Below, in pieces: positions 17,208-25,122 of a stretch of DNA of 64,000 bases. The translations under genes and the position numbers were made by a program. The notes under the pieces were generated by a model that did no database searches, was not told the DNA's origin, and worked only from the letters and a program-made list of their open reading frames with translations. The stretch comes from Mycobacterium malmoense (GTDB taxonomy: Bacteria; Actinomycetota; Actinomycetes; Mycobacteriales; Mycobacteriaceae). Each line of letters opens with the position of its first letter. Position 1 is the stretch's first letter. The stretch lies in assembly GCF_019645855.1 (NCBI RefSeq), contig NZ_CP080999.1:3410001-3474000 (forward strand), read 5' to 3'.

Positions 17208-17932
17208 CGGCACTCGTGCTGACCGCCCACGGAAGCAAGGATCCACGGTCGGCCGCCAATGCGCGGGCCGTCGCGGACCGGGTGGCGCGGATGCGCCCCG
17301 GACTGGACGTGCGGCTGGCCTTCTGCGAGCTGAACGCGCCCAGCCTGGTCGACGTGCTGGACGGGCTATCGGGCGCCGGGCGGGCTGTCGTCGCCCCGCT
17401 GCTGCTGGCAAACGCCTACCACGCCCGCGTCGACATCCCCCGCCAGATCGCCGGCTGCACGACGCCGCAGCGGGTGCGCCAGGCGCCCGTGCTCGGCGAG
17501 GACGACCGGTTGGTGTCGGTGCTGCGTCAGCGCGTGACGGGGTTGGGGGTTTCGCGGCTCGACGACACGCTCGGAGTGCTCGTCGTGGCGATCGGCTCAT
17601 CGGACCCCGTAGCGAACGCGCGCACCGCGCGGGTGGCGCCGAAGCTGCTCGCGGGCACCGGTTGGGTCGGCGCGACGACGGCGTTCGCCACCCGACCGCA
17701 ACGGTCGCTGGCCGAAGCCGCCGGCAGGTTGCGCCGCCAAGGCGCCCGACGGGTGATCATCGCGCCGTGGTTCCTGGCGCCCGGGTTACTGCCAGACCGG
17801 GTGCGGGCGTTCGCTGACCGCGCCGGCATCGAGATTGCGTCCCCGTTGGGCGCACACCGACTGGTCGCCGAGACGGTGCTGGATCGCTTCGATCAGGCGT
17901 TGAACGAAGGCGCCGGGCGCATCGCGGCCTAA
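17204..17932 (+). CDS. CbiX-type sirohydrochlorin chelatase (Rv2393/che1 type)
   Basis: A 242-residue protein with two CbiX-like halves. It begins TALVLTAHGSKDPRS, where the His after A is the metal-site histidine, and a second half starts near LVVAIGSSDP. It probably inserts Fe into sirohydrochlorin to make siroheme, the cofactor of SirA. This explains its place as third gene of the sulfite-reduction operon. GTG 17204 overlaps the cysH stop. A role in cobalamin synthesis is the alternative. Confidence 0.85.
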   Translation: MTALVLTAHGSKDPRSAANARAVADRVARMRPGLDVRLAFCELNAPSLVDVLDGLSGAGRAVVAPLLLANAYHARVDIPRQIAGCTTPQRVRQAPVLGEDDRLVSVLRQRVTGLGVSRLDDTLGVLVVAIGSSDPVANARTARVAPKLLAGTGWVGATTAFATRPQRSLAEAAGRLRRQGARRVIIAPWFLAPGLLPDRVRAFADRAGIEIASPLGAHRLVAETVLDRFDQALNEGAGRIAA

Positions 17933-18024
17933 CGCGCCCCAAACCTCCAGCCACTTGCGCCACTCGCGCCTCAATGGTTTCTGAGGCGAGGGTCTTGTCG
18001 GCGGCTCGTCGTAGTATTTCGAAC

Positions 18025-19398
18025 ATGCATTCGAGTAGCTGTGAGGAGATCGGTGCGGTCCTCGACGCGCTGGATGCCGACGTGGACCGTGCCTGCGCGC
18101 TGTCGTTTGACGCGTTGATCACGCCGGAGCGGCTGCGGATCCTGGCGCGCCTGGAAAAGATCGCCCGCCGGCTACCGGTGCCCGGCCACGCGTTGATCAA
18201 CCAGCTCGCCGAGCAGGCCAACCGCGAGGAACTGGGCGGCACACTGGCCCACGCGCTGGCCGACCGGCTGCGCCTCACCCGCGGCGACGCCCACCGGCGC
18301 ATCGCCGAGGCCGCCGACCTGGGACCGCGGCGCGCGATCACCGGCGAGCCCCTGGCACCTGTGTTGACCGCGACCGCCGCCGCCCAACGCGACGGCGCCG
18401 TCAGCACCGGCCACGTGCGGGTGATCCGGCGGTTCTTCGACGAGCTGCCCAGCGGCGTCGACCTCGGGACCCGAGAAAAAGCCGAAGCGCACCTGGCCCG
18501 GCTGGCCACCCAGCATCGCCCCGATCAGCTCGCCAAACTGGCCGACCGGCTCACCGGCTACCTCAACCCCGACGGCACCTACACCGACAACGACCGCGCC
18601 CGCCGCCGCGGACTCACCCTGGGCAAGCAGGGCCTCGACGGCATGTCGGCGCTGCGCGGCTGGCTCACCCCCGAAGCCCGCGCCACGTTTGAGGCCGTCT
18701 TGGCCAAGTTGGCCTCTCCTGGGATGTGCAACCCGGCCGACGACACCGCATGTGTGGACGGCGCGCCCGGCGAGGACGCGGTTCAGGGCGACACCCGCAC
18801 ACCGGCCCAGCGCAATCACGACGGACTCAACGCCGCGCTGCGCGCGGTGCTCGCGTCGGGAAAGCTGGGTCAGCACAACGGATTACCGGCCTCCATCATC
18901 GTCACCACCACCCTGGCCGAGCTCGAAGCCGCCGCCGGACGCGGCCTGACCGGTGGGGGCACCCTGCTGCCCATGAGTGATGTGATCCGCCTGGCCCGCC
19001 ACGCCCGGCACTATCTGGCCATCTTCGACAAAGGTAAAGCCCTGGCGCTGTACCACACCAAGCGGCTGGCCTCCCCCGCCCAGCGGATTGTCTTGTATGC
19101 CAAGGATCGTGGCTGCACCCGGCCGGGCTGTGATGCGCCCGGATACTGGTGTGAAGTCCATCATGTCGAGGAGTGGGCCACCACCCACACCACCGACATC
19201 AACACGCTGACCCTGACCTGCGGCTCCGATCACCCCCTGGTCGAACCGGGCGGCTGGAGCACCCGCAAGAACGCCCACGGCGACACCGAATGGATCCCAC
19301 CGGCGCACCTGGACTACGGGCAACCGAGGACGAATACCTACTGGCACCCGGAAAAGCTCCTCCGCGATGGGGAAGACGAGGACGACGACGACCCGTAA
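18025..19398 (+). CDS. 13E12-family HNH endonuclease-like protein (DUF222)
   Basis: A 457-residue member of the mycobacterial 13E12 repeat family. DUF222 covers about residues 10-330. A C-terminal HNH domain has CTRPGCDAPGYWCEVHHVEEW, then a conserved N and H, and ends in an acidic tail (EDEDDDDP). The role is unknown; genes of this family are repeated in mycobacteria and one serves as a phage attachment site in M. tuberculosis. ATG 18025 is chosen because TAGTAT (18012-18017) is a perfect leaderless -10 seven bases upstream. It stops 2 bases from the convergent cysA1 stop. No integrase is nearby. Confidence 0.85.
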   Translation: MHSSSCEEIGAVLDALDADVDRACALSFDALITPERLRILARLEKIARRLPVPGHALINQLAEQANREELGGTLAHALADRLRLTRGDAHRRIAEAADLGPRRAITGEPLAPVLTATAAAQRDGAVSTGHVRVIRRFFDELPSGVDLGTREKAEAHLARLATQHRPDQLAKLADRLTGYLNPDGTYTDNDRARRRGLTLGKQGLDGMSALRGWLTPEARATFEAVLAKLASPGMCNPADDTACVDGAPGEDAVQGDTRTPAQRNHDGLNAALRAVLASGKLGQHNGLPASIIVTTTLAELEAAAGRGLTGGGTLLPMSDVIRLARHARHYLAIFDKGKALALYHTKRLASPAQRIVLYAKDRGCTRPGCDAPGYWCEVHHVEEWATTHTTDINTLTLTCGSDHPLVEPGGWSTRKNAHGDTEWIPPAHLDYGQPRTNTYWHPEKLLRDGEDEDDDDP

Positions 19399-19400
19399 AG

Positions 19401-20486
19401 TCACGCCGACGTCAGCGTGGTCCGATCTTCGGCGGCACCGTCACTACCGGGCCCCGCCACGCCACCGACGATCGGCGGTACCCGGGTGGCGCGCACATAC
19501 ACGGTGTCGCCGTCGCCTAAGGCCAGCGCCTCGGCATCGCCGCGGGTGATCTGGGCGGTGAAGGCGCCGCCGGTGGCCGCGCTGGTCAATTCCACGCGCA
19601 CCTCGAAACCCAGCGCCACCACCCGGTCGACGGTGGCACGCACGACCCCGATGGACTCGGCGGTGCCGTCACCACCGGCGATCGCCATCTCGGGATTGCG
19701 GCCCACCCGGATGTCGTGCGGGCGGACCAGGGCTCCGTTCAGCTCGGACACCGCACCCAGGAACGACATCACGAACGCGTTCGACGGCGAGTCGTAGACC
19801 TCGGTCGGGGACCCGACCTGCTCGATGCGGCCCTTGTTGAGCACGGCGATCCGGTCGGCCACGTCCAACGCCTCGGCCTGGTCGTGGGTGACCAGCACCG
19901 TGGTGACGTGCACCTCGTCATGCAGGCGCCGCAACCACGCCCGCAGGTCCTCGCGGACCTTGGCGTCCAGCGCCCCGAACGGCTCGTCGAGCAGCAGCAC
20001 CTGCGGGTCGACGGCCAGCGCCCGGGCCAGCGCCATCCGCTGCCGTTGACCGCCGGAGAGCTGGTTGGGGTAGCGGGTCTGAAACCCGCTCAGCCCCACC
20101 ACTTCCAGCAGGTTGTCGACCTTGTCCTTGACCTCGGCCCTGGGCCGCTTGCGGATCTTCAACCCGTACGCCACGTTGTCGCGAACGGTCAGGTGCTTGA
20201 ACGCCGCGTAGTGCTGAAACACGAATCCGATGCCGCGACGCTGCGGCGGGACCCGGGTGACGTCATGGCCGTTGATCGTGACGGTTCCGCTGTCGGGCTG
20301 GTCGAGGCCGGCGATGGCCCGCAACAGGGTCGACTTGCCCGAACCGCTGGGGCCCAGCAGCGCCGTCAGCGAACCGGTGGGCACGACGAAGTCCACGTGG
20401 TCCAGGGCGACGAAGTCGCCGTAGTGCTTGTACGCGTCGCGCACGACGATCGCGTGGTCGCCGCGCTCGGTTCCGTTGTCGGTCAT
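19401..20486 (-). CDS. cysA1: CysA1, sulfate ABC transporter ATPase
   Basis: A 361-residue ABC ATPase that powers sulfate/thiosulfate import. Walker A is GPSGSGKST near residue 43, the signature is LSGGQRQR near 144, Walker B is VLLLDEPFGAL, and the switch His follows in LVTHD. A C-terminal TOBE-like domain covers about 250-350. It is the last gene of subI-cysT-cysW-cysA1 and lies 21 bases after cysW. Confidence 0.96.
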   Translation of the reverse strand: MTDNGTERGDHAIVVRDAYKHYGDFVALDHVDFVVPTGSLTALLGPSGSGKSTLLRAIAGLDQPDSGTVTINGHDVTRVPPQRRGIGFVFQHYAAFKHLTVRDNVAYGLKIRKRPRAEVKDKVDNLLEVVGLSGFQTRYPNQLSGGQRQRMALARALAVDPQVLLLDEPFGALDAKVREDLRAWLRRLHDEVHVTTVLVTHDQAEALDVADRIAVLNKGRIEQVGSPTEVYDSPSNAFVMSFLGAVSELNGALVRPHDIRVGRNPEMAIAGGDGTAESIGVVRATVDRVVALGFEVRVELTSAATGGAFTAQITRGDAEALALGDGDTVYVRATRVPPIVGGVAGPGSDGAAEDRTTLTSA

Positions 20487-20507
20487 CTACGAGTCTCCTT
20501 GTCGGGC

Positions 20508-21320
20508 CTACTTGGTCGCCCGTGCCCGGCGGGCATCGAGGACGACCTGGAAGATCAGGACCAAGACGGCAACGCCCATCAGCAACGTCGATAGCGCGTA
20601 GGCGCCGTACTCGGCCCCGCGGTTGTACCGGTCCGAGACGAGCAAGGTCAGCGTTTGCGACTTGCCCGGCAGGTTGGACGACACGATGATGACGGCACCG
20701 TATTCGCCGAGGGTGCGCGCGATGGTGAGCACGATGCCGTACGTCAGGCCCCACCGGATCGAGGGCAGCGTGATCCGCCAAAACGTCTGCCACCAACTCG
20801 AACCCAGCGTCGCCGCCGCCTCCTCCTGGTCGGTTCCCAGCTCGTGCAGCACCGGCTCGACTTCGCGCACCACGAACGGCAGGGTGACGAAGATGCTGGC
20901 CAGCACGATGCCGGGCAGCCCGAAAATGATCTTGAACCCGAGATCCTTTTCGACAAACCCGAACGCGCCGGCCGATCCCCACAACAGGATCAACGCCACG
21001 CCCACGATCACGGGCGACACCGCGAACGGCAGATCGATGATCGCCTGCAGCAGACCCTTGCCGCGAAAGCGGTTGCGCGCCAGCACCAATGCGGTCGGGA
21101 TGCCGAAGATCACGTTGAGTGGCACCACGATGGCGACCACCAACAGCGTCAAATTCAGCGCCGATATCGCCGCCGGCGTGCTCACCCAGTCGACGAACTG
21201 ACCGAACCCCGGCCGGAACGTGCGCCACAGGATCAGCGTCACCGGAACGACGAGCAGGACGAAGATGTATGCGAGCGCGACGAACCGGATCAGATAGCGA
21301 ACACGCGGCGAGGATGTCAT
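20508..21320 (-). CDS. cysW: CysW, sulfate ABC transporter permease
   Basis: A 270-residue permease with about six membrane segments. The EAA loop EEAAATLGSSWWQTFWRITLP (near 175) couples to CysA1. It pairs with CysT as a heterodimer in the membrane. Its ATG overlaps the cysT stop (ATGA), so the two are translationally coupled. Confidence 0.96.
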   Translation of the reverse strand: MTSSPRVRYLIRFVALAYIFVLLVVPVTLILWRTFRPGFGQFVDWVSTPAAISALNLTLLVVAIVVPLNVIFGIPTALVLARNRFRGKGLLQAIIDLPFAVSPVIVGVALILLWGSAGAFGFVEKDLGFKIIFGLPGIVLASIFVTLPFVVREVEPVLHELGTDQEEAAATLGSSWWQTFWRITLPSIRWGLTYGIVLTIARTLGEYGAVIIVSSNLPGKSQTLTLLVSDRYNRGAEYGAYALSTLLMGVAVLVLIFQVVLDARRARATK

Positions 21321-22201
21321 CCGGCCAACTCCTCACGCTTGGCCGCACGCCCACCCACGACCCGCAAGATGAGCAGCACGACAAACGAGATCGCCAGCAG
21401 CACAACGGATATCGCGGCCGCGCCGGTGCGGTCGTCGTTCTCGATCAACGTCCGTATCCACTGCGACGACACTTCCGTCTTGCCCGGCACCGCGCCGCCG
21501 ATCAGCACCACCGACCCGAACTCGCCGATCGCTCGCGAAAACGCCAGCCCCGCACCGGATAACAGGGCCGGTGTCAGCGACGGCAGCACGACCGAGGTGA
21601 AGATCTTTGCGCCGCCGGCGCCCAGCGACGCCGCCGCCTCCTCGGTTTCCCGGTCGATCTCCAGCAGCACGGGCTGAACGGCGCGCACCACGAAAGGCAG
21701 CGTGACGAAAGCCAGCGCCACCGCCACGCCCCATGCGGTGTGCTGCAGATGAAGACCCACCGGGCTGTTATTCCCATACAGGGCCAGCATCACCAGGCTG
21801 GCGACGATGGTCGGCAACGCGAACGGCAGATCGATGATCGCGTCGATGAGCCGTTTGCCGACGAAGTCGTCGCGCACGAGCACCCACGCGATCAACAGGC
21901 CGAAGATCAGGTTGACCGCCGTCACCCCGGCGGAAATCGTCAACGTCACCCGGAACGACTCCAGCGCGGCATTCGACGTGACCGCGAGCCAAAAGTCGTG
22001 CCAGCCACCGCTCGCGGCCTGCCACGCGATGGCCGCCAGCGGCAACAGCACGATCACCGAAAGCCACAGTGTCGCCACACCGATGCGAAGCGAGGTGGCT
22101 CCCGACCCGTGCACAACTCGCACGCCCGGTGGCGCCTCAGTGGCGCCACCGTCGATCTCGGGCCGGATCGCCTCGGGGTCGGGTGTCACGGTGGTCGTCA
22201 T
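21317..22201 (-). CDS. cysT: CysT, sulfate ABC transporter permease
   Basis: A 294-residue permease with six membrane segments and the EAA loop TEEAAASLGAGG. ATG 22201 (MTTTVTPD) is chosen because it overlaps the subI stop by 4 bases and gives the family length; the frame is open for 60 more codons upstream inside subI. It forms the channel with CysW. Confidence 0.95.
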   Translation of the reverse strand: MTTTVTPDPEAIRPEIDGGATEAPPGVRVVHGSGATSLRIGVATLWLSVIVLLPLAAIAWQAASGGWHDFWLAVTSNAALESFRVTLTISAGVTAVNLIFGLLIAWVLVRDDFVGKRLIDAIIDLPFALPTIVASLVMLALYGNNSPVGLHLQHTAWGVAVALAFVTLPFVVRAVQPVLLEIDRETEEAAASLGAGGAKIFTSVVLPSLTPALLSGAGLAFSRAIGEFGSVVLIGGAVPGKTEVSSQWIRTLIENDDRTGAAAISVVLLAISFVVLLILRVVGGRAAKREELAG

Positions 22202-23244
22202 CCGGTGGCCTGCGTGTAGATCTTGGTGATGCTCCCGGAGTTCTTGTCGAACAGCCGCGGATCCACCGTCCCCCAACCGCCGAGGTCGGCAATCGTCCAC
22301 AGTTTCGCCGGCACCGGATATCGGTCCCGAAAGTCGGCCGCAACCGCCGGATCCACCGGCCGAAATCCGGCCTGCGCCCACACCTTCTGCGCCGCGGCGG
22401 TGTACTGGAAGTTTTTGAAGGCGACGGCGGCGTCGAGGTGCGGGCTGGTGGTGACCACCGCCACGGGATTCTCGATCTTGAAGGTCCGTGGTGGGTTGAC
22501 GTGGTCGACCGGTTTACCGGCCCGCTCGATCGCGATGGCCTCGTTCTCGTAGCTGATCAACACGTCACCGCTGCCCTGAACGAAGACGTCGGTGGCCTCC
22601 CGCCCCGACCCGGGACGCAATTTCACGTGTTCCCGCACCAACTTGTTGATGAAGTCAACGCCGGCCTGACCATTGGCGCCGCCATCGCTCTTGACGGCGT
22701 ACGGGGCAAGCAGATTCCACTTGGCCGACCCCGAACTCAGTGGGCTGGGCGTGATGACCTCAACGCCGGGCCGCAACAGGTCGTCCCAATCCCTGATGTT
22801 TTTCGGATTGCCCTTGCGCACCACCAGCGTAACCACCGACCCGAACGGGATTCCCTTGGTGGCGTCGGTGTTCCAGTCCTTGGAAACCTTGCCGGCCTTG
22901 ACCAATCGGGTGATGTCCGGCTCGACGGAGAAGTTCACGACATCGGCCGGCTTACCGTCGACGACGCCGCGCGACTGGTCGCCGGAGGCGCCATAGGAGG
23001 TAATCACCTGCACGCCCTTGCCCTCGTCCGAGGCATTGAACGCGGGAATCACCTTGCTCCAGCCCGGTTCTGGGACCGAATAGGCGACCAGCGTGATACT
23101 CGTGTGCGCGTTGGCCAGCCCGCCGCCGCCGACGACGTCGCTGGCACCACCGTGACACGCGGCAACGACACCGACAACCAGGGCGAGCGCCCCGACGTGC
23201 CGGACGGGCCGCCGGCGCGGCACGCCGCCGATGTCGTCAAGCAT
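22198..23244 (-). CDS. subI: SubI, sulfate-binding lipoprotein
   Basis: A 348-residue periplasmic sulfate-binding lipoprotein. A basic N terminus (PRRRPVRH), a hydrophobic stretch and a lipobox ending VVAAC at Cys30 direct lipidation. Sulfate-binding family motifs include SYGASGDQSRGV and VVNFSVEPDI. It is the first gene of the sulfate import operon. Its ribosome binding site is GAAAGG (23251-23256). A polycysteine leader ORF and an SD-complementary sequence lie upstream. Confidence 0.96.
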   Translation of the reverse strand: MLDDIGGVPRRRPVRHVGALALVVGVVAACHGGASDVVGGGGLANAHTSITLVAYSVPEPGWSKVIPAFNASDEGKGVQVITSYGASGDQSRGVVDGKPADVVNFSVEPDITRLVKAGKVSKDWNTDATKGIPFGSVVTLVVRKGNPKNIRDWDDLLRPGVEVITPSPLSSGSAKWNLLAPYAVKSDGGANGQAGVDFINKLVREHVKLRPGSGREATDVFVQGSGDVLISYENEAIAIERAGKPVDHVNPPRTFKIENPVAVVTTSPHLDAAVAFKNFQYTAAAQKVWAQAGFRPVDPAVAADFRDRYPVPAKLWTIADLGGWGTVDPRLFDKNSGSITKIYTQATG

Positions 23245-23248
23245 TGGT

Positions 23249-23310
23249 GGCCTTTCAGTGCGATGTAGGGCGGGACTTATGGGGCTGGTGTCCCGTTACC
23301 GCGGAAAGGC
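23249..23310 (-). promoter_or_regulatory. Ribosome-site-sequestering stem of the subI leader
   Basis: On the minus strand GCCTTTC (23310-23304) is exactly complementary to GAAAGGC (23256-23250), which contains the subI Shine-Dalgarno sequence. Pairing would hide the start unless a ribosome stalled upstream alters the fold. This fits a translational attenuator together with the Cys-rich ORF at 23367-23423. Confidence 0.6.
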
Positions 23311-23366
23311 GCCTCGAAATGCAGGAGATTCACGACTCCATACCAGACCGCGCACGGGTTCGGGAG

Positions 23367-23423
23367 TCAGCGACAACAGTGCACGAAAACGGCGCATTCC
23401 AAAACACCGGATGCCTCGTGCAT
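23367..23423 (-). CDS. Polycysteine leader peptide (18 aa) of the subI-cysTWA operon
   Basis: ATG 23423 to TGA 23367 encodes MHEASGVLECAVFVHCCR. The penultimate two codons are TGT TGT, and a third Cys is at residue 10. The -10-like TAGGCT (23431-23436, minus strand) is exactly 7 bases before the ATG, as in leaderless genes. The ORF ends 122 bases before subI. It has the same layout as the sirA leader: leaderless, short, terminal Cys codons, sulfur operon downstream. Confidence 0.8.
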   Translation of the reverse strand: MHEASGVLECAVFVHCCR

Positions 23424-23430
23424 GTCGCGA

Positions 23431-23436
23431 AGCCTA
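23431..23436 (-). promoter_or_regulatory. -10 box of the subI operon
   Basis: TAGGCT on the minus strand with a 7-base spacer to ATG 23423. It would start transcription at the first base of the leader peptide. Confidence 0.6.
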
Positions 23437-23497
23437 ACAGGAATTCGCTGGGCCGCCACCGGAGCCATCCACCGGCGGGTCGGCGACGCTGGGTGCC

Positions 23498-23575
23498 TCA
23501 GTGGGTCAACAGCCAGGTGACGATCACCAGCACCACGAGCGTGACGAGGATCAACGTCACGTGCGACCGGGGCAT
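23498..23575 (-). CDS. 25-residue single-pass membrane microprotein
   Basis: ATG 23575 to TGA 23498. The peptide is MPRSH followed by an 18-residue hydrophobic stretch of V, L, I and T (including one W), ending in TH. The start lies only 4 bases after the stop of the 64-residue membrane protein, as in coupled translation. No homolog is known to me. The composition (one clean TM span) and the tight spacing support it as a real gene. Confidence 0.5.
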   Translation of the reverse strand: MPRSHVTLILVTLVVLVIVTWLLTH

Positions 23576-23579
23576 CGCG

Positions 23580-23774
23580 TTACCCGGGCGCCCCATCGGC
23601 GTGGCGGGCGCGGCGCATCAACTGGATGCCCTTGCCCAGCAGGCCGTCCAGCAGCGCCGCCGTGACGTAGGCCACCGCCAAAACGACGGGCATCACAATC
23701 ATGGCCTGCAGCACGAAAGCGAGCCCGGAAAGCCACAGCTCGTTGCCGTCCCACCAATTCAGGAACGCGTCCAT
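23580..23774 (-). CDS. Small conserved membrane protein (64 aa; Rv2401A-like)
   Basis: ATG 23774 gives 64 residues beginning MDAFLNWWDGNELWLSG. One long or two short membrane segments follow (about 18-45), and the protein ends in a basic tail QLMRRARH. A small membrane protein lies at this place in M. tuberculosis. The function is unknown. It is divergent from the FAD monooxygenase (55 bases between starts) and is followed by an even smaller membrane ORF. Confidence 0.7.
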   Translation of the reverse strand: MDAFLNWWDGNELWLSGLAFVLQAMIVMPVVLAVAYVTAALLDGLLGKGIQLMRRARHADGAPG

Positions 23775-23828
23775 CCGGCTCACCCTATTCGTCCCGACAC
23801 CGTAAAACCAATGTGTCAAGATCGGCGC

Positions 23829-25064
23829 ATGCCACCCGGATCCGACAAAACGACCTGCCTCATCGCCGGCGGCGGACCGGCGGGCATCATGCTCGGCCTG
23901 CTGTTGGCCCGCGCCGGCGTGAAAGTCACGGTGATGGAAAAGCACCCCGACTTCCTGCGTGACTTCCGCGGCGACACCGTGCACGCGAGCACCTTGCGGC
24001 TGCTTGACGAGCTCGGCTTGGGGCCGCGGTTCGCCGAGCTTCCGCATCGCCTCATCGACACCGTCCACATGGAGATACAGAACGAACCGATGAACCTCGA
24101 TCTGACCCGCCTTCCGGGCGAGCATCAGCACATCGCCCTGGTGCCGCAGTGGGACTTCCTCGAGATGGTGGCCGCCGCCGCCGAGGCGGAGCCCAGCTTC
24201 CGGTTGTTGCGCAGCACCGAGGTGACCGGAGTGATTCGCGACGGTGACCGCGCCGACCGTGTCATAGGCGTTACGTACCGTGACCAGACGGGCGAAACCA
24301 AAGAGATGCGCGCCGAGTTGACGGTGGCCTGCGACGGCCGCTCGTCGACGGTGCGCTCGGCGCTGGGCCTGACACCGCACAGCTTCGGCGCACCGATGGA
24401 CGTGTGGTGGTTCCGGTTGCCCCGCCGGCCCGACGATCCGAGCGGGCTGGCCGGCGTGCTGCGCGCCGGGCACGCGACGATCATGATCGACCGCGGCGAT
24501 TACTACCAGATCGCCTACATCATTCCGAAGGGAACCGACACCGAGCTGCGGGCCCAAGGCATCGAGGCGTTGCGCCGGGCGCTGGTCAGCATGGTGCCCT
24601 GGATCGCCGACCGCATCGACAAGCTGACGTCGTTCGACGACGTGAAACTGCTTGACGTGCAGCTTAATCGGCTCCCCCGCTGGTACGGCGCCGGCGTGCT
24701 GCTCATCGGGGACGCGGCGCACGCCATGTCGCCGGTCGGTGGTGTGGGCATCAACCTCGCGGTGGCCGACGCGGTGGCCGCCGCCCGCATACTGGCCCGT
24801 CCGTTGCGCGCGGGACGAGTGTCCACCCGACAGCTGGCCCGGGTCCAGGCGCGCCGCTGGCTCCCGACGGCGATTCTGCAGGCGGCGCAACGAATGATCC
24901 ACGCCAACGTCATTGCGGCCGCGGTGGCCGGCGGTGACCGACCGGCGCCGCGCGGCGTGCGCGTGGTGGGCCGAACCCCGGCATTGCGGCGACTCGTCGG
25001 CTATCTGGTGGCGATCGGCCCGCTACCGGAACACGCGCCCACATACGCCAGGCGCGCCGGATAA
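23829..25064 (+). CDS. FAD-dependent aromatic-hydroxylase-type monooxygenase
   Basis: A 411-residue class A flavoprotein. GGGPAGIMLGLLLARAG is the FAD Rossmann motif (residue 14 on), CDGRSS is the DG motif near 172, and GVLLIGDAAHAMSPVGGVGIN is the GD motif near 300. It is related to p-hydroxybenzoate hydroxylase and UbiH; the substrate is unknown. ATG 23829 is chosen: CAAGAT (23817-23822) lies 6 bases upstream as a possible leaderless -10. An in-frame ATG at 23811 is the alternative. Confidence 0.85.
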   Translation: MPPGSDKTTCLIAGGGPAGIMLGLLLARAGVKVTVMEKHPDFLRDFRGDTVHASTLRLLDELGLGPRFAELPHRLIDTVHMEIQNEPMNLDLTRLPGEHQHIALVPQWDFLEMVAAAAEAEPSFRLLRSTEVTGVIRDGDRADRVIGVTYRDQTGETKEMRAELTVACDGRSSTVRSALGLTPHSFGAPMDVWWFRLPRRPDDPSGLAGVLRAGHATIMIDRGDYYQIAYIIPKGTDTELRAQGIEALRRALVSMVPWIADRIDKLTSFDDVKLLDVQLNRLPRWYGAGVLLIGDAAHAMSPVGGVGINLAVADAVAAARILARPLRAGRVSTRQLARVQARRWLPTAILQAAQRMIHANVIAAAVAGGDRPAPRGVRVVGRTPALRRLVGYLVAIGPLPEHAPTYARRAG

Positions 25065-25122
25065 ACCCGACACCCGCTGCGAACATTGGACGCCGGGCAG
25101 GTGGACAGTCGATGATGACGGG

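Noticed and set aside
18025..19398. 13E12 gene as sign of a prophage or attachment site
   Set aside because: No integrase, phage genes or direct-repeat att sites nearby; the family is common in mycobacteria.
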